In this document: piece by piece, positions 1 through 8,600 of the stretch
Layout: the number at the start of each line of letters is the position of its first letter
How positions within the stretch are numbered: position 1 is the stretch's first letter
NCBI GenBank assembly: GCA_017473435.1
Contig: JAFULG010000068.1
Span: forward strand, 1-64,000
DNA from: Clostridia bacterium
GTDB lineage: Bacteria > Bacillota > Clostridia > Oscillospirales > Acutalibacteraceae
Reading direction: 5' to 3'
DNA: 64,000 nt
The notes under the pieces: generated by a model
Seen by the model: only the letters and a program-made list of their open reading frames with translations
Told to the model about the DNA's origin: nothing
The model's database searches: none
Position numbers and translations under genes: made by a program

Positions 1-256
1 CCAAAGGACATCGCAAAAGCGGTGTCCTTTTCTTTTGCAAAAACAAGGGAAACCCGAGGCACGCGGAGCGTGTCGGGCTTTGAGCGTGACCGCCGCCTGT
101 GGCGGAAACAGGGAGCGCGAAAAGGCGTAGCGGTCAAAATTTCCGTGCCGCTCCAAGGCACAAGGAAATTTTGGGTACCGCAAGAGGGCCACGGAGTGGT
201 TCGAGCCCTTCTGCCCCTGCCAAAGGACATCGCAAAAGCGGTGTCCTTTTCTTTTG
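1..256. repeat. Structured intergenic repeat with duplicated terminator-like hairpin
   Basis: A 37-base direct repeat occupies 1-37 and 220-256. Each copy holds the hairpin AAAGGACATCGC-AAAA-GCGGTGTCCTTT followed by a T-rich run, so each could terminate transcription. Between the copies lie further foldable segments, the clearest being 136-172, where AAAATTTCC pairs with GGAAATTTT and GTGCC with GGCAC. The part just before the second copy (about 195-222) looks like the T-arm, acceptor strand and CCA end of a tRNA, but no body of a tRNA precedes it. The long plus-strand ORF here has a composition unlike a protein and was not called. The window begins inside the first copy, so the full unit is not visible. 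Confidence 0.7.
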
Positions 257-338
257 TAAAAGTGAAGAAAACCTGTTTTTCAGTGATCCTTCATATGAAT
301 TTTTTACCTTTAAATAAAAAATATTTAATAATAAAAAA

Positions 339-371
339 GTTACGCAAATGTTACGCAGTCTGTGTTATAAT
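339..371 (+). promoter_or_regulatory. Promoter with extended -10 and a direct repeat at the -35 position
   Basis: TATAAT at 366-371 is preceded by TGT, giving an extended -10. No good -35 hexamer is present. Instead GTTACGCA occurs twice, at 339-346 and 350-357, 11 bases (one helical turn) apart, covering the expected -35 position. This arrangement suggests an activator or repressor site. It drives the 54-residue ORF at 414 and the sulfatase remnant behind it. Confidence 0.5.
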
Positions 372-413
372 CATCATTGAAAGTGGAATCTGTTTGATTC
401 GGAGAATGAGCCA

Positions 414-578
414 ATGAGAATTTTCAGCAGAATTACAATAATTGAAACCGAGCCCGAAGCTCCCGATGAACCTGCAGGTGATACTGACGAAAATACAAGC
501 TTCTTTAAAAGGATTTTCAACAGAATATCTGATTTCTTTAAGCGTATTATAAATTTCTTCACAGGCCTTTTTAAATGA
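414..578 (+). CDS. 54-residue microprotein with acidic N-half and amphipathic aromatic C-half
   Basis: No recognised family. The ORF starts with ATG at 414 behind GGAGA at about 400-404 and the extended -10 promoter at 366-371, so it has its own expression signals. Residues 11-27 are rich in Glu, Asp and Pro (ETEPEAPDEP). Residues 28-54 form a Phe/Lys/Arg/Ile-rich stretch (FFKRIFNRISDFFKRIINFF) expected to be an amphipathic helix. There is no signal peptide and no cysteine. The C-terminal stretch resembles the FMKFLYKIANFFWKLF segment near the end of the giant protein at 5640-12743. It could be a membrane-active peptide, or a C-terminal scrap of a surface protein that still carries translation signals. 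It is followed 20 bases later by the sulfatase remnant. Confidence 0.5.
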   Translation: MRIFSRITIIETEPEAPDEPAGDTDENTSFFKRIFNRISDFFKRIINFFTGLFK

Positions 579-598
579 TTTAAAAAGGAGAATTTGAA

Positions 599-954
599 AT
601 GAAAAAATTAACCGCATTATTTCTTTCCTTATTGTTATTGGGTTTATTGACGGCGTGTGCGGCTGACGGTAACACAGATAGTGCAGACGTCATCACCGAG
701 CGCGGTCTTAATTCGGAAGTGAAAAATGCTACGGAAAAGACGTTCAGGTTACATTCCGATCGCACAAATGGCCGCATTGGGGTAACGAAACAGTTGTTGA
801 CTATATGAACGATACGGCGGCAGTTTATAAATTCATAAACGATCAGACACTTACGTATATAAATCAGGGTTATACCTCTGATGAAATATCTAATATGATA
901 GAGCTTCCGGAGGAGCTTGCAAAAAATTCGTTTTTTGACGCATTATTACAATAA
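599..954 (+). pseudogene. Decayed alkyl-sulfatase-like lipoprotein gene
   Basis: The first frame opens at ATG 599 behind AAGGAG and encodes a lipoprotein signal (MKKLTALFLSLLLLG, lipobox LTAC, Cys at residue 20), but stops at 808. From about 742 the neighbouring frame reads KWPHWGNETVVDYMNDTAAVYKF, then INDQTLTYINQGYT and IELPEELA, ending at TAA 952-954. That is the segment of SdsA/BDS1-type alkyl sulfatases (WGN, HDQT, NQGYT, LP.LA) that follows the metallo-beta-lactamase domain. A full enzyme has about 600-650 residues. Here the whole metal-binding domain is missing and a frameshift separates the signal peptide from the remnant. The gene is therefore read as inactivated by an internal deletion plus a frameshift. 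Confidence 0.7.
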
Positions 955-974
955 GTTCGTCAATTTAATAATCT

Positions 975-1024
975 CCCCGCAATACTTAACGCTGACATGC
1001 GACAAGTATTGCGGGGATTTTTTA
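975..1024 (+). terminator. Rho-independent terminator
   Basis: CCCCGCAATACTT (975-987) pairs with AAGTATTGCGGGG (1004-1016), followed by ATTTTTT. It closes the microprotein/sulfatase-remnant unit. The stretch from here to 1196 shows no gene. Confidence 0.85.
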
Positions 1025-1196
1025 TGTGTTCCCGTCAAGAAAATGCAGGTATAATTCAGGTTAATATCTGAGCGGCACGCAAAGCTACGGTTTTTGTTAC
1101 GTGCTTTTTTTATAATACAGACACAAATCAAAACATAGTAATAACCTGAATTTTTGTCGGCTTGCGCAAGATTGAAAGGTGTGTATCAGGCTGAAT

Positions 1197-2747
1197 TTAA
1201 TCTATGCAATCAATCATTATTTTTTCTTTTCTTCGTGAGCCGTCAACACCCTTGCACTTAAAGCTCTCAAGCTTAAGGCTTTTACAGTGCCGCGCCCATA
1301 ATCCGTAAGCCGGAAGGTTTCTGAATCTCCAGCATTCGGGATAAACCTTTGCGTATTCAGGTATGAAAACACGTTTATCAATAATTTCAACTGCATCTCT
1401 GTAAGAGATGTCAAAATTTCGCAGAGTAATGTTTTCACAGCGCTTTGTTAAGCCTTTTTGTCTGTATCCCGCAACAATTACAGGCAGCTCGACATTCCTT
1501 GCCGTAACGTTTTCTACAGTAATATTGTAAAGCTCACTCTTGCCGTAAAAAGTATATTTATCTGCGGGCTCGGAGTTGTCGTCTTCTTTGACGATTTCAG
1601 TTTTATTGGCCGTTGAAGCAGTAACCTCTGCAGCTCTGTTACGGTTACCTAACCGTATAAACAGCGGACAGGTGCAACGGTCCATCCTAATATTATTAAC
1701 CGTTACATCGTGTACCCTTGCCCCGTCGCAGGCTTCAACGGAAATTCCCGAAACTGCACCCGGATAAAGGTCGGTCATAAGAAAAGAGCAATTCTCTACC
1801 GTTATGTCGTAAATATCGTAGGTGGTTTCTGTTCCGATTTTGAAGCAGTTCGTTCTTGAAATAACCTCGCAGTTTTTTACGGTTATGCCGTGCATTTCCT
1901 TTTCACAGCCACACCATATTGCATTTTTCAGAACTATTCCGTCGTCTGCAGTAGATATAAAGCAGTGGTCTATTTCAATATCATTGCTGCCTGCTATATC
2001 AAAGCCGTCTGAGTTTGCAACGTTGCGGTTGTTCCATATAACCGTATCTGTTATTTTTACACCGTCGCACAAGAGTATTTTGTAAGTCCACCAGGGGGAA
2101 TCCTCAAAGATAATGTTATGTATTTTTACGTTTCTGCATTTTTCCGTAAGCAGTATGGAGCCGTATTTTGATTTATGGGCAAAACGAAGCTGAGCACGGT
2201 AATCCTGACGCATCTGAATAACGTCAATAACGGGCGAAGGTGTAAACATATTATCTTTTATTGGCTTAAGACCGAAAAGAGTTCCGTTGCCTATGAGTTT
2301 TCCGCCACCAGTTATTGTGATATTATCACAGTCAAGGGCATAGATAAGAGCATTGTGACTATAGCCTTTGCTGGAGGTATTGGCGGAAATTGAGCTGTTT
2401 TTTTCGATGAATAACGTTACGTCTGATTTAAGAAAAAGCGTGGTTGTAACATAACATCCTCCTTCAATAAGTACCGTGCCTCCGCCGTTGTCGGAGCATT
2501 CATCAATGGCTGTTTGAATTGCCTTTGTGTTTTCCGCTTCACTTTTTGCGGTGTCAGCTCCGAAAGCTCTGATATTGTAGCAGATTTCAGGTATAGTTTG
2601 ATTGAAGCTTATGTATTTTTCCAAGGGGTAGTAGGATGAATAATCACCCTTGCGCACCTCGGTGTACGGTTCACCTGCTGTCACTCTTAAATCCTTGCCG
2701 AAAAGAAGTGTGCGGATTTTATCTATTATTGTTCTTTTTGTTTTCAT
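1197..2747 (-). CDS. Glycoside hydrolase family 28 (polygalacturonase-like)
   Basis: A right-handed beta-helix hydrolase of 516 residues. It opens with the pectate-lyase-3/GH28 fold signature (NIRAFGADTAKSEAENTKAI, about residues 58-77). The active-site region follows: NSDGFD at 245-250 and TADDG at 266-270, matching the Asp and Asp-Asp acids of GH28, then SRTNCFKIGTET about 30 residues further on. GH28 enzymes hydrolyse galacturonan and related pectic backbones with inversion. There is no signal peptide, so it probably acts in the cytoplasm on imported oligosaccharides, as many gut Clostridia GH28 proteins do. It has its own promoter (2772-2799) and is separated from the upstream ROK/nagA pair by a terminator. 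The exact substrate cannot be read from the sequence. Confidence 0.85.
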   Translation of the reverse strand: MKTKRTIIDKIRTLLFGKDLRVTAGEPYTEVRKGDYSSYYPLEKYISFNQTIPEICYNIRAFGADTAKSEAENTKAIQTAIDECSDNGGGTVLIEGGCYVTTTLFLKSDVTLFIEKNSSISANTSSKGYSHNALIYALDCDNITITGGGKLIGNGTLFGLKPIKDNMFTPSPVIDVIQMRQDYRAQLRFAHKSKYGSILLTEKCRNVKIHNIIFEDSPWWTYKILLCDGVKITDTVIWNNRNVANSDGFDIAGSNDIEIDHCFISTADDGIVLKNAIWCGCEKEMHGITVKNCEVISRTNCFKIGTETTYDIYDITVENCSFLMTDLYPGAVSGISVEACDGARVHDVTVNNIRMDRCTCPLFIRLGNRNRAAEVTASTANKTEIVKEDDNSEPADKYTFYGKSELYNITVENVTARNVELPVIVAGYRQKGLTKRCENITLRNFDISYRDAVEIIDKRVFIPEYAKVYPECWRFRNLPAYGLWARHCKSLKLESFKCKGVDGSRRKEKIMIDCID

Positions 2748-2771
2748 ACTGCTTCACCTGCTTCTGCCTTG

Positions 2772-2799
2772 ATTATACCACAAGGTATATTAAAATCAA
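2772..2799 (-). promoter_or_regulatory. Promoter of the GH28 gene
   Basis: On the minus strand TTGATT (2794-2799) and TATAAT (2772-2777) are 16 bases apart, 25 bases before the GH28 start codon. Confidence 0.55.
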
Positions 2800-2803
2800 T
2801 AGA

Positions 2804-2845
2804 AAAATTCCCCTTGACGAGGCTTTAACCTTGACAAGGGGAGAA
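2804..2845 (-). terminator. Terminator after the ROK gene
   Basis: On the minus strand CCCCTTGTCAAGG and CCTCGTCAAGGGG form a stem-loop followed by AATTTTT, immediately after the stop of the ROK gene. It separates the nagA/ROK unit from the GH28 gene. Confidence 0.7.
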
Positions 2846-2847
2846 TT

Positions 2848-4224
2848 TTATTTGAGTTTGGGAAGGCTGGCAGCAGCAACTGACTGACCTACACGGCGTG
2901 AGTTTTCATCGGGAATGTGAAGCTTGATTTTTGCGGCAAGCTCGGGGAATTCCTTATCAAGAACCTCCTGTGTTCTTTCAAGGAGGATTGTTCCGCCTTC
3001 ACCTGAGGTAACACGGCCCATGATGATAACGTGCTTTATGTCGTAGAATTCGGTGTAGTATGCAATAGCATAGCCGAAGTAAGCACCGATAGTGTCATAG
3101 ATAGCGGCAGCTCTTTCATCGCCCTCTTCCATAAGCTTCTGCACAACCTTAAGCTTTTCGGCAGGGGAAAGGCTTTCGTCAAGCTCAATACCTGCAGCAG
3201 GAGCAAGCTTGATTACGCCGTCCTGAGAGAAATACTTAACGCCGCAGCCGTAATCGCCTGACCATTCGTCAACCATTGCATCCTTGCAGTAGTCAACGGG
3301 GACGAAAGCAAGCTCGTTGAGCCAGCCAGTGATGTTGCCGTCGGGATCAATGTAGCCGCCGGCTTCGCTTGTACCCATTGCAACGCCGAGTACGGAGTCA
3401 TCGTTAAGATCCATTGCGCCTGCAAGAGCAGTAACGTCACCGTCGTTTGCAACCTCAATGGGAATGTTTTCACCGATTTCCTTTGCAATGTCGAGGTACA
3501 TATTTTTAACTCTCTTTTCGCAGTCCTCTTCACTTACCTTGATAAAGAGTGAAGCCGCCATAATGCGGTTGTTAACATAAATACCTGCTGATGAAACACC
3601 GATTGCATCAACTCTGGGCATTTTTGAAGCCGCTGTTTTCATAGCGTCGAGAATTCCCTGATAGTGATACTCGGGGTCGGAGTTGAGCTTGGGGAACCAA
3701 ACAACCTCTTCGGAGTAAACGGTTTCACCGTCGATAACAGCACTTACCTTTCTGTCGCTTCCGCCTGCGTCAAAGCCGATACGGCAACCGTCAAGGTGTC
3801 TGCCGATTGGTGCGGCAGATGACTTGTCCTCGGGAGCGTCCTCAAGGGCACAGATTTCAACCTCGAAGTCCTTTTCATAGGTCTTTTTCATGTGACCTAC
3901 GTCGAAAGCACGAAGACCTGTGGGGGTGTAAGCCTCCTTGATTTTAGCACCGACACCGTCAGCACCTGCAATAACAAGCTTCCATGCACCTGCAACCCAT
4001 ACAAGGGACTTTGCAATACGCTCAACGAAGCGGAAGTTTTCCTCGTCGTGGCCTGTGCCCTCGGGGAATATTCTTGTTTTGAATGTAGTGGTGTAGCCGT
4101 CGTTTCTGATTGCGGCAATGATAACATCCTGACCGTTTTCCTTTGTAGCCTCGCGCATTTCACGTACAACGAGTGAAAGAGGTTCAAACTGGGGGTCAAG
4201 CTTTGCAGGTACCTTAAGATTCAT
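2848..4224 (-). CDS. ROK-family sugar kinase-like protein with N-terminal extension
   Basis: This protein has 458 residues against about 300 for ordinary ROK kinases. The ROK-type nucleotide-binding core begins at about residue 148 with GFDAGGSDRK (phosphate-1 loop), followed by EVANDGDVTALAGA and a Gly-rich phosphate-2 region (VAMGTSEAGG). The first 140 residues are an extra domain of unknown role. ROK proteins phosphorylate hexoses such as glucose, N-acetylglucosamine or N-acetylmannosamine, or act as regulators. No HTH is visible, so a kinase is more likely. The gene overlaps nagA by 11 bases and is co-transcribed with it, which favours an amino-sugar substrate. Its ATG follows AAAGGAGAG. 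The typical zinc-binding Cys cluster of ROK kinases was not found. Confidence 0.75.
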   Translation of the reverse strand: MNLKVPAKLDPQFEPLSLVVREMREATKENGQDVIIAAIRNDGYTTTFKTRIFPEGTGHDEENFRFVERIAKSLVWVAGAWKLVIAGADGVGAKIKEAYTPTGLRAFDVGHMKKTYEKDFEVEICALEDAPEDKSSAAPIGRHLDGCRIGFDAGGSDRKVSAVIDGETVYSEEVVWFPKLNSDPEYHYQGILDAMKTAASKMPRVDAIGVSSAGIYVNNRIMAASLFIKVSEEDCEKRVKNMYLDIAKEIGENIPIEVANDGDVTALAGAMDLNDDSVLGVAMGTSEAGGYIDPDGNITGWLNELAFVPVDYCKDAMVDEWSGDYGCGVKYFSQDGVIKLAPAAGIELDESLSPAEKLKVVQKLMEEGDERAAAIYDTIGAYFGYAIAYYTEFYDIKHVIIMGRVTSGEGGTILLERTQEVLDKEFPELAAKIKLHIPDENSRRVGQSVAAASLPKLK

Positions 4225-5356
4225 ATTTAATCTCTCCTTTGATAATTGTTTTTTCTATATTGAATTCACTGTCGGTAATGATGATATCAGCATCCTTGCC
4301 GATTTCAAGTGAACCCTTTGACTTTTCAATTCCGAGTACGGTGGCAGGGTTAAGGGATGCACAGTTAACGCACTCATAAAGGGGAATGTCAGAGTTTGAG
4401 TAAACGTTCCATACACCCTTGTTAAGATGTAATACACTGCCTGCAACTGTTCCGTCCTCAAGGCGGCATACAATACCTTTATATATAATCTTCTGACCGC
4501 CGAGAGTGTATTCTCCCTCGGGAAGGCCGCCTGCAGGCAGACAGTCAGTAATGAAGCAGAGCTTTCTGCCCTTGAGCTTCCACAGCATATTGTAAAGGCT
4601 TGCATCCACATGGAAGGTGTCAACAATAACCTCAACGCTTGCGTCAGAGTTAAGAGCCGCGCCGACAACACCGGGAGCGCGGTGTGCAAGGGGAGTCATA
4701 GCGTTGAAAAGGTGGGTGGTGTGCTTTACGCCTGCGTTCACGCTTGCCATTGCTGTTGCGTAATCGGCCGAGGTGTGACCCATTGAGATTACAACATCGG
4801 TGTCACGGGTGATTTCACGTATTGCGGCAAAGTCCGCGGTGTCCTCCTCGGGGGCGAGGGTGATTGTCTTGATAATATCCGCGTACTCTTTTACAAAAGA
4901 TGCATCGGGCTTTAGGATGTATTCCGCCGCCTGAGCGCCCTTTTTGCTTTCGCTGATGAAGGGTCCCTCTGCATGACAGCCGAGAATCTCACTACCCTCC
5001 CAGGTTTTGCTTTCTTCTTTGAGCTTGCGGCACACCTCAAGTGCCTTGCGGATGGTTTTCATATCCTCGGTCATTGTTGTGGGGAGATACCCCGTAACGC
5101 CGTTTGCAAGCAGTCCTTTTGAGATAGTTCGGATGCTTTCCTCCTCGCCGTCACAAACGTCCTTACCGAGATAACCGTGGATGTGAAGATCGATAAGACC
5201 GGGAGCAACATAGCCGCCCTTGGCATCGATTATTTCACAGCCCTCGGGAATAAGGCTTTCGGGCACGATGCCCTCAACGACATCGCTGTAAAGAAGAGCA
5301 CAGCCTTCGGTAATTCTGTCCTTGAGGATAATTTTACCGCCGATAACAGCTTTCAC
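4214..5356 (-). CDS. nagA: N-acetylglucosamine-6-phosphate deacetylase
   Basis: A cytoplasmic amidohydrolase that removes acetate from N-acetylglucosamine-6-phosphate, feeding amino sugars to glycolysis. With the GTG start it has 380 residues, the usual NagA length. Motifs in order: HIHG (about 58-61), HAEGPF, GHTSA, HLFNAM and ITDCLPAGG, which carry the metal ligands and catalytic Asp of the family. The GTG at 5356 is chosen because AAAGGAAGTG lies just upstream and because the promoter (5395-5423) overlaps the longer ATG-started frame that would open at 5404. It is the first gene of a two-gene unit with the ROK-type kinase, a pairing that suits amino-sugar salvage from mucin or peptidoglycan. 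Confidence 0.93.
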   Translation of the reverse strand: MKAVIGGKIILKDRITEGCALLYSDVVEGIVPESLIPEGCEIIDAKGGYVAPGLIDLHIHGYLGKDVCDGEEESIRTISKGLLANGVTGYLPTTMTEDMKTIRKALEVCRKLKEESKTWEGSEILGCHAEGPFISESKKGAQAAEYILKPDASFVKEYADIIKTITLAPEEDTADFAAIREITRDTDVVISMGHTSADYATAMASVNAGVKHTTHLFNAMTPLAHRAPGVVGAALNSDASVEVIVDTFHVDASLYNMLWKLKGRKLCFITDCLPAGGLPEGEYTLGGQKIIYKGIVCRLEDGTVAGSVLHLNKGVWNVYSNSDIPLYECVNCASLNPATVLGIEKSKGSLEIGKDADIIITDSEFNIEKTIIKGEIKYES

Positions 5357-5394
5357 AAATATCACTTCCTTTGGAAAAATATCTACATAAATTA

Positions 5395-5423
5395 ATTCTA
5401 TCAAAACTAATTTAAAAATTCAA
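5395..5423 (-). promoter_or_regulatory. Promoter of nagA-ROK
   Basis: On the minus strand TTGAAT (5418-5423) and TAGAAT (5395-5400) are 17 bases apart. Its position rules out translation from the longer in-frame ATG at 5404. Confidence 0.6.
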
Positions 5424-5552
5424 GGGGGGAGAATGAATTTTTATTTTAACCCCTCTACCGTGCGGTTAAAACAATTATTTTGAGATTTCTTGCTTTGTAA
5501 TCCGCTTGAAACATTGAATAAATTGCACAATTAATTTTATTGAAAAAAGGTA

Positions 5553-5581
5553 TTGCTTTTTTCTAAAACATAATGTAAAAT
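5553..5581 (+). promoter_or_regulatory. Promoter of the giant surface-protein gene
   Basis: TTGCTT (5553-5558) and TAAAAT (5576-5581) have a 17-base spacer. A short hairpin AGCTATA...TATAGCT (5599-5620) sits in the leader just ahead of the strong Shine-Dalgarno AAGGAGGT (5625-5632). Both the hairpin and the TTG start codon could set the level of translation. Confidence 0.5.
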
Positions 5582-5639
5582 TTGTATGAATATAAAATAG
5601 CTATAAGTGTAACTATAGCTGTTTAAGGAGGTTTTAATT

Positions 5640-8600
5640 TTGAAGAACAACTTATTCAAAAAATCGATGTCAGTATTCATGGCAATACTGATGCTTATGT
5701 CCGCGTGGGTGTGGGTCGCACCGACAGAGGCAGAGGCTGGGATGATTTCTGCCAATGTAACAACTTCGTTTACATTGAGTCCTGAAGGAAATCGTGGTGC
5801 TACTGATTGGACAAGACTTGCTTTGACTGGTGAAGGCGGTAGCGGCGGTACATCTGTTATTCTTTTCAGATTCAGTAATGCTGATTTGAAAAGATTAGCA
5901 GGTATTGACGCAATAAATCTGCAGTTTTATGCGTATTCATGTCCTGACAGATTAACACACAAGAGCAACACGTCTGTTTATGCAGATGTTTATTACATTA
6001 CTAAAAATCAGTCTTTTGTAAGTAATCAGGGCTCAAATAAGAATGCTAATGTTGGCGATTCAAGCCACAGTGTTTTAGGCTCAAATTACGGTGGTACTAA
6101 TGTTCAGAATAGTGCAAAAAGCTATTTTGGTTTATCCGATACAACTAAGGTCGGTTCATTTGAACAGCCTGCTATTAACGGCAATGATAGCGCCAACAGA
6201 AATGGTGCGGTTAATGTTACATGTAATGTTACAGATATAGTAAAGTCAAAGGCAAATTCCGGTGAGGATTTGAGCTTTATTGTAATGCTCCGTAGTGCGT
6301 ATTCCTGTTCAAGCAGTGCAGGCTGGTCGGATATTTATATAAATTCTGATACTATCGTTCTTTCAGGTTATGACGGTGCTTACGGTATGCCCGAGGTAGG
6401 TTTAGGTAACAAGCTTGACGGTCAGATGAAGACAACTTTGGGTAGTACTATTACTGTTAAATATCCTACAAAAATGTATATTGATAAATCTGAAGATTTA
6501 AGCGATGCAGGTTATTCAATTAACGTTTCCTGTAACGGTAATAACCGTATGATCGTATTCCCTGTTATGTGGGGTGGTCAGGAAAGTGACACAAGCGGTA
6601 ATTTTGCTGCTGACCGTAGCAATTATGATGCAGGACTTAAAGGACAGAATACTATTATCAATAATTTTGACAATTACGGTATCAGGCTGACAGGTGCAGG
6701 TAGTTTTGCAAATGAAACTACCGATAAGGAGTATACTACATGTCTGTTGTGTGATAATGCTTCCCAGTACTTGAGCAGTGGCAATAACTATGCTCTTCAG
6801 GGTAAGCCGAAGTCAACAGGCACTTACAGATATTACCTTACAGGTTATTACAACACAAGTTCAGCAGATCCTCGTCTTACATATATGGGTGGTGGCGGCA
6901 CTACCTATCTTTCAAATACCAATTATATCAGCGGTAACGTTGACTTTACTATTTATGTTTATGATAAGTCAGCTCTTAACTCAACTGTAAACAGTGCAGT
7001 AGGATACCTTGGACAGACAGGTAAATATACTTGGCAGTCAATTGAAAATTTGAGAACTGCAATCAATAACGCCGGAACAGTTCTTAAAACAAGAGAAGTA
7101 ACTCAGCAACAGATTGATGCTGCTAAAGATGAAGTCACCAGCAAGGTTAACGCTCTTGAGGAAAGAACCTATGACCTCACTTATGAAAACCTTTTCTCAT
7201 TCTCTGATTGGGCAAATTCAGATTGTGCAAAAGCTAATGATACTAGTAGAGGTACAATAACATATGATATTAACAATGGTACAATTAAGTCTGTTGATAA
7301 TTCGTCTACAAGTTCAAACGACCTTTATTCATCATACGGCTTTGCCGATAAATATTACAAAATAGCCGTTAAGGAAAATACTGATTATTATCTTGATTTT
7401 GATGCAAGCGCTACAGGTGGTCAGTGTTATATTTTCTATTATTCCGCTTCAGGTGCTGTAAATGGTTCGGACGGAAATCCTCACAGATCTTTGAGTGCTA
7501 ATTCAGGTGCTAAACTGATTACAACACCTGCAGGTTGTACTCAGCTTGGTGTTCGTTTCGGTACAGCTGTAAATGGTGCAAATGTTACATTCTCAAACAT
7601 TCGTTTATATGAGGCAGATAGAAAGGATATTGTTGACGCTGCAAAGGAACAGGGTATCAACAGAGTTGTTTACGCTGCAGGTGACTACATTCCGACAAGC
7701 TCAGTTCCTACAATTACAAGAACCGGTTATACCTTCAACGATTGGCTTGTAAAGGATGTTGACAACAACGGCGACGGAAAATGGGATTCAGTTTATGATT
7801 ACGATGAAGGCGCATACCCTATGGGCGCAAGCTTTGTTATCTATTCTGACTGGACTGAACACAAATACAACATTGCATTTAATGCAAACGGCGGTTCAGG
7901 CTCAACTGCAGGCATAAACAATGTTCTTTATTCAGCAGATACAAAATTAACTGCAAACGCTTTTTCAAAAACGGGCTATATCTTCACCGGCTGGAATACC
8001 AAGGCTAACGGTTCAGGTACTCCTTATGCTGACGGAGCAACCGTATCAAAGCTTTCAGCTACTGACGGTGCAACAGTAACCCTCTATGCACAGTGGACCG
8101 CTAACAAGTACACCGTTACATGGAAAAACGATGACGGTACAGTTCTCAAAACAGATACAGTTGAGTATGGTAAGACTCCTTCTTACACAGGTGAAACTCC
8201 CACAAAGACAGCAACTGCTCAGTATACCTATACTTTCGACGGTTGGGATAGTACTCTCGCTCCCGTAACAGGCGACGTAACATATACGGCTAAGTATAAA
8301 TCAACAGTTAACAATTACACTATCACATGGGTTGACGGTGACGGTAAAACCATTAAAACCGAGCAGGTTGCCTACGGTGAAACACCTTCTTACACAGGTG
8401 ATACACCCACAAAGACAGCAACTGCACAGTACTCCTACACCTTTAAGGGTTGGTCACCTGAACTTGCTACTGTAACAGGTCCTGCAACTTATACCGCTCA
8501 GTTTGACAGCACAGTTAATAAGTACACTGTTACATGGGTAAACTACGACGGCACAGTTCTTGAAACTGATGAAAATGTAGCTTACGGTACAACGCCTGAA

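Noticed and set aside
200..222. Possible tRNA gene
   Set aside because: Only a T-arm-like and CCA-like end is present; the T stem has mismatches and there is no D arm, anticodon arm or 5' acceptor strand.
22..417. Open frame of 131 codons at the left edge
   Set aside because: It runs through palindromic intergenic repeat sequence, contains both hairpin copies, lacks a ribosome site and has arginine-rich residues typical of GC-rich stems read by chance.
5357..5404. Longer ATG start for nagA
   Set aside because: The promoter -10 lies at 5395-5400, and the GTG at 5356 has the only Shine-Dalgarno sequence.
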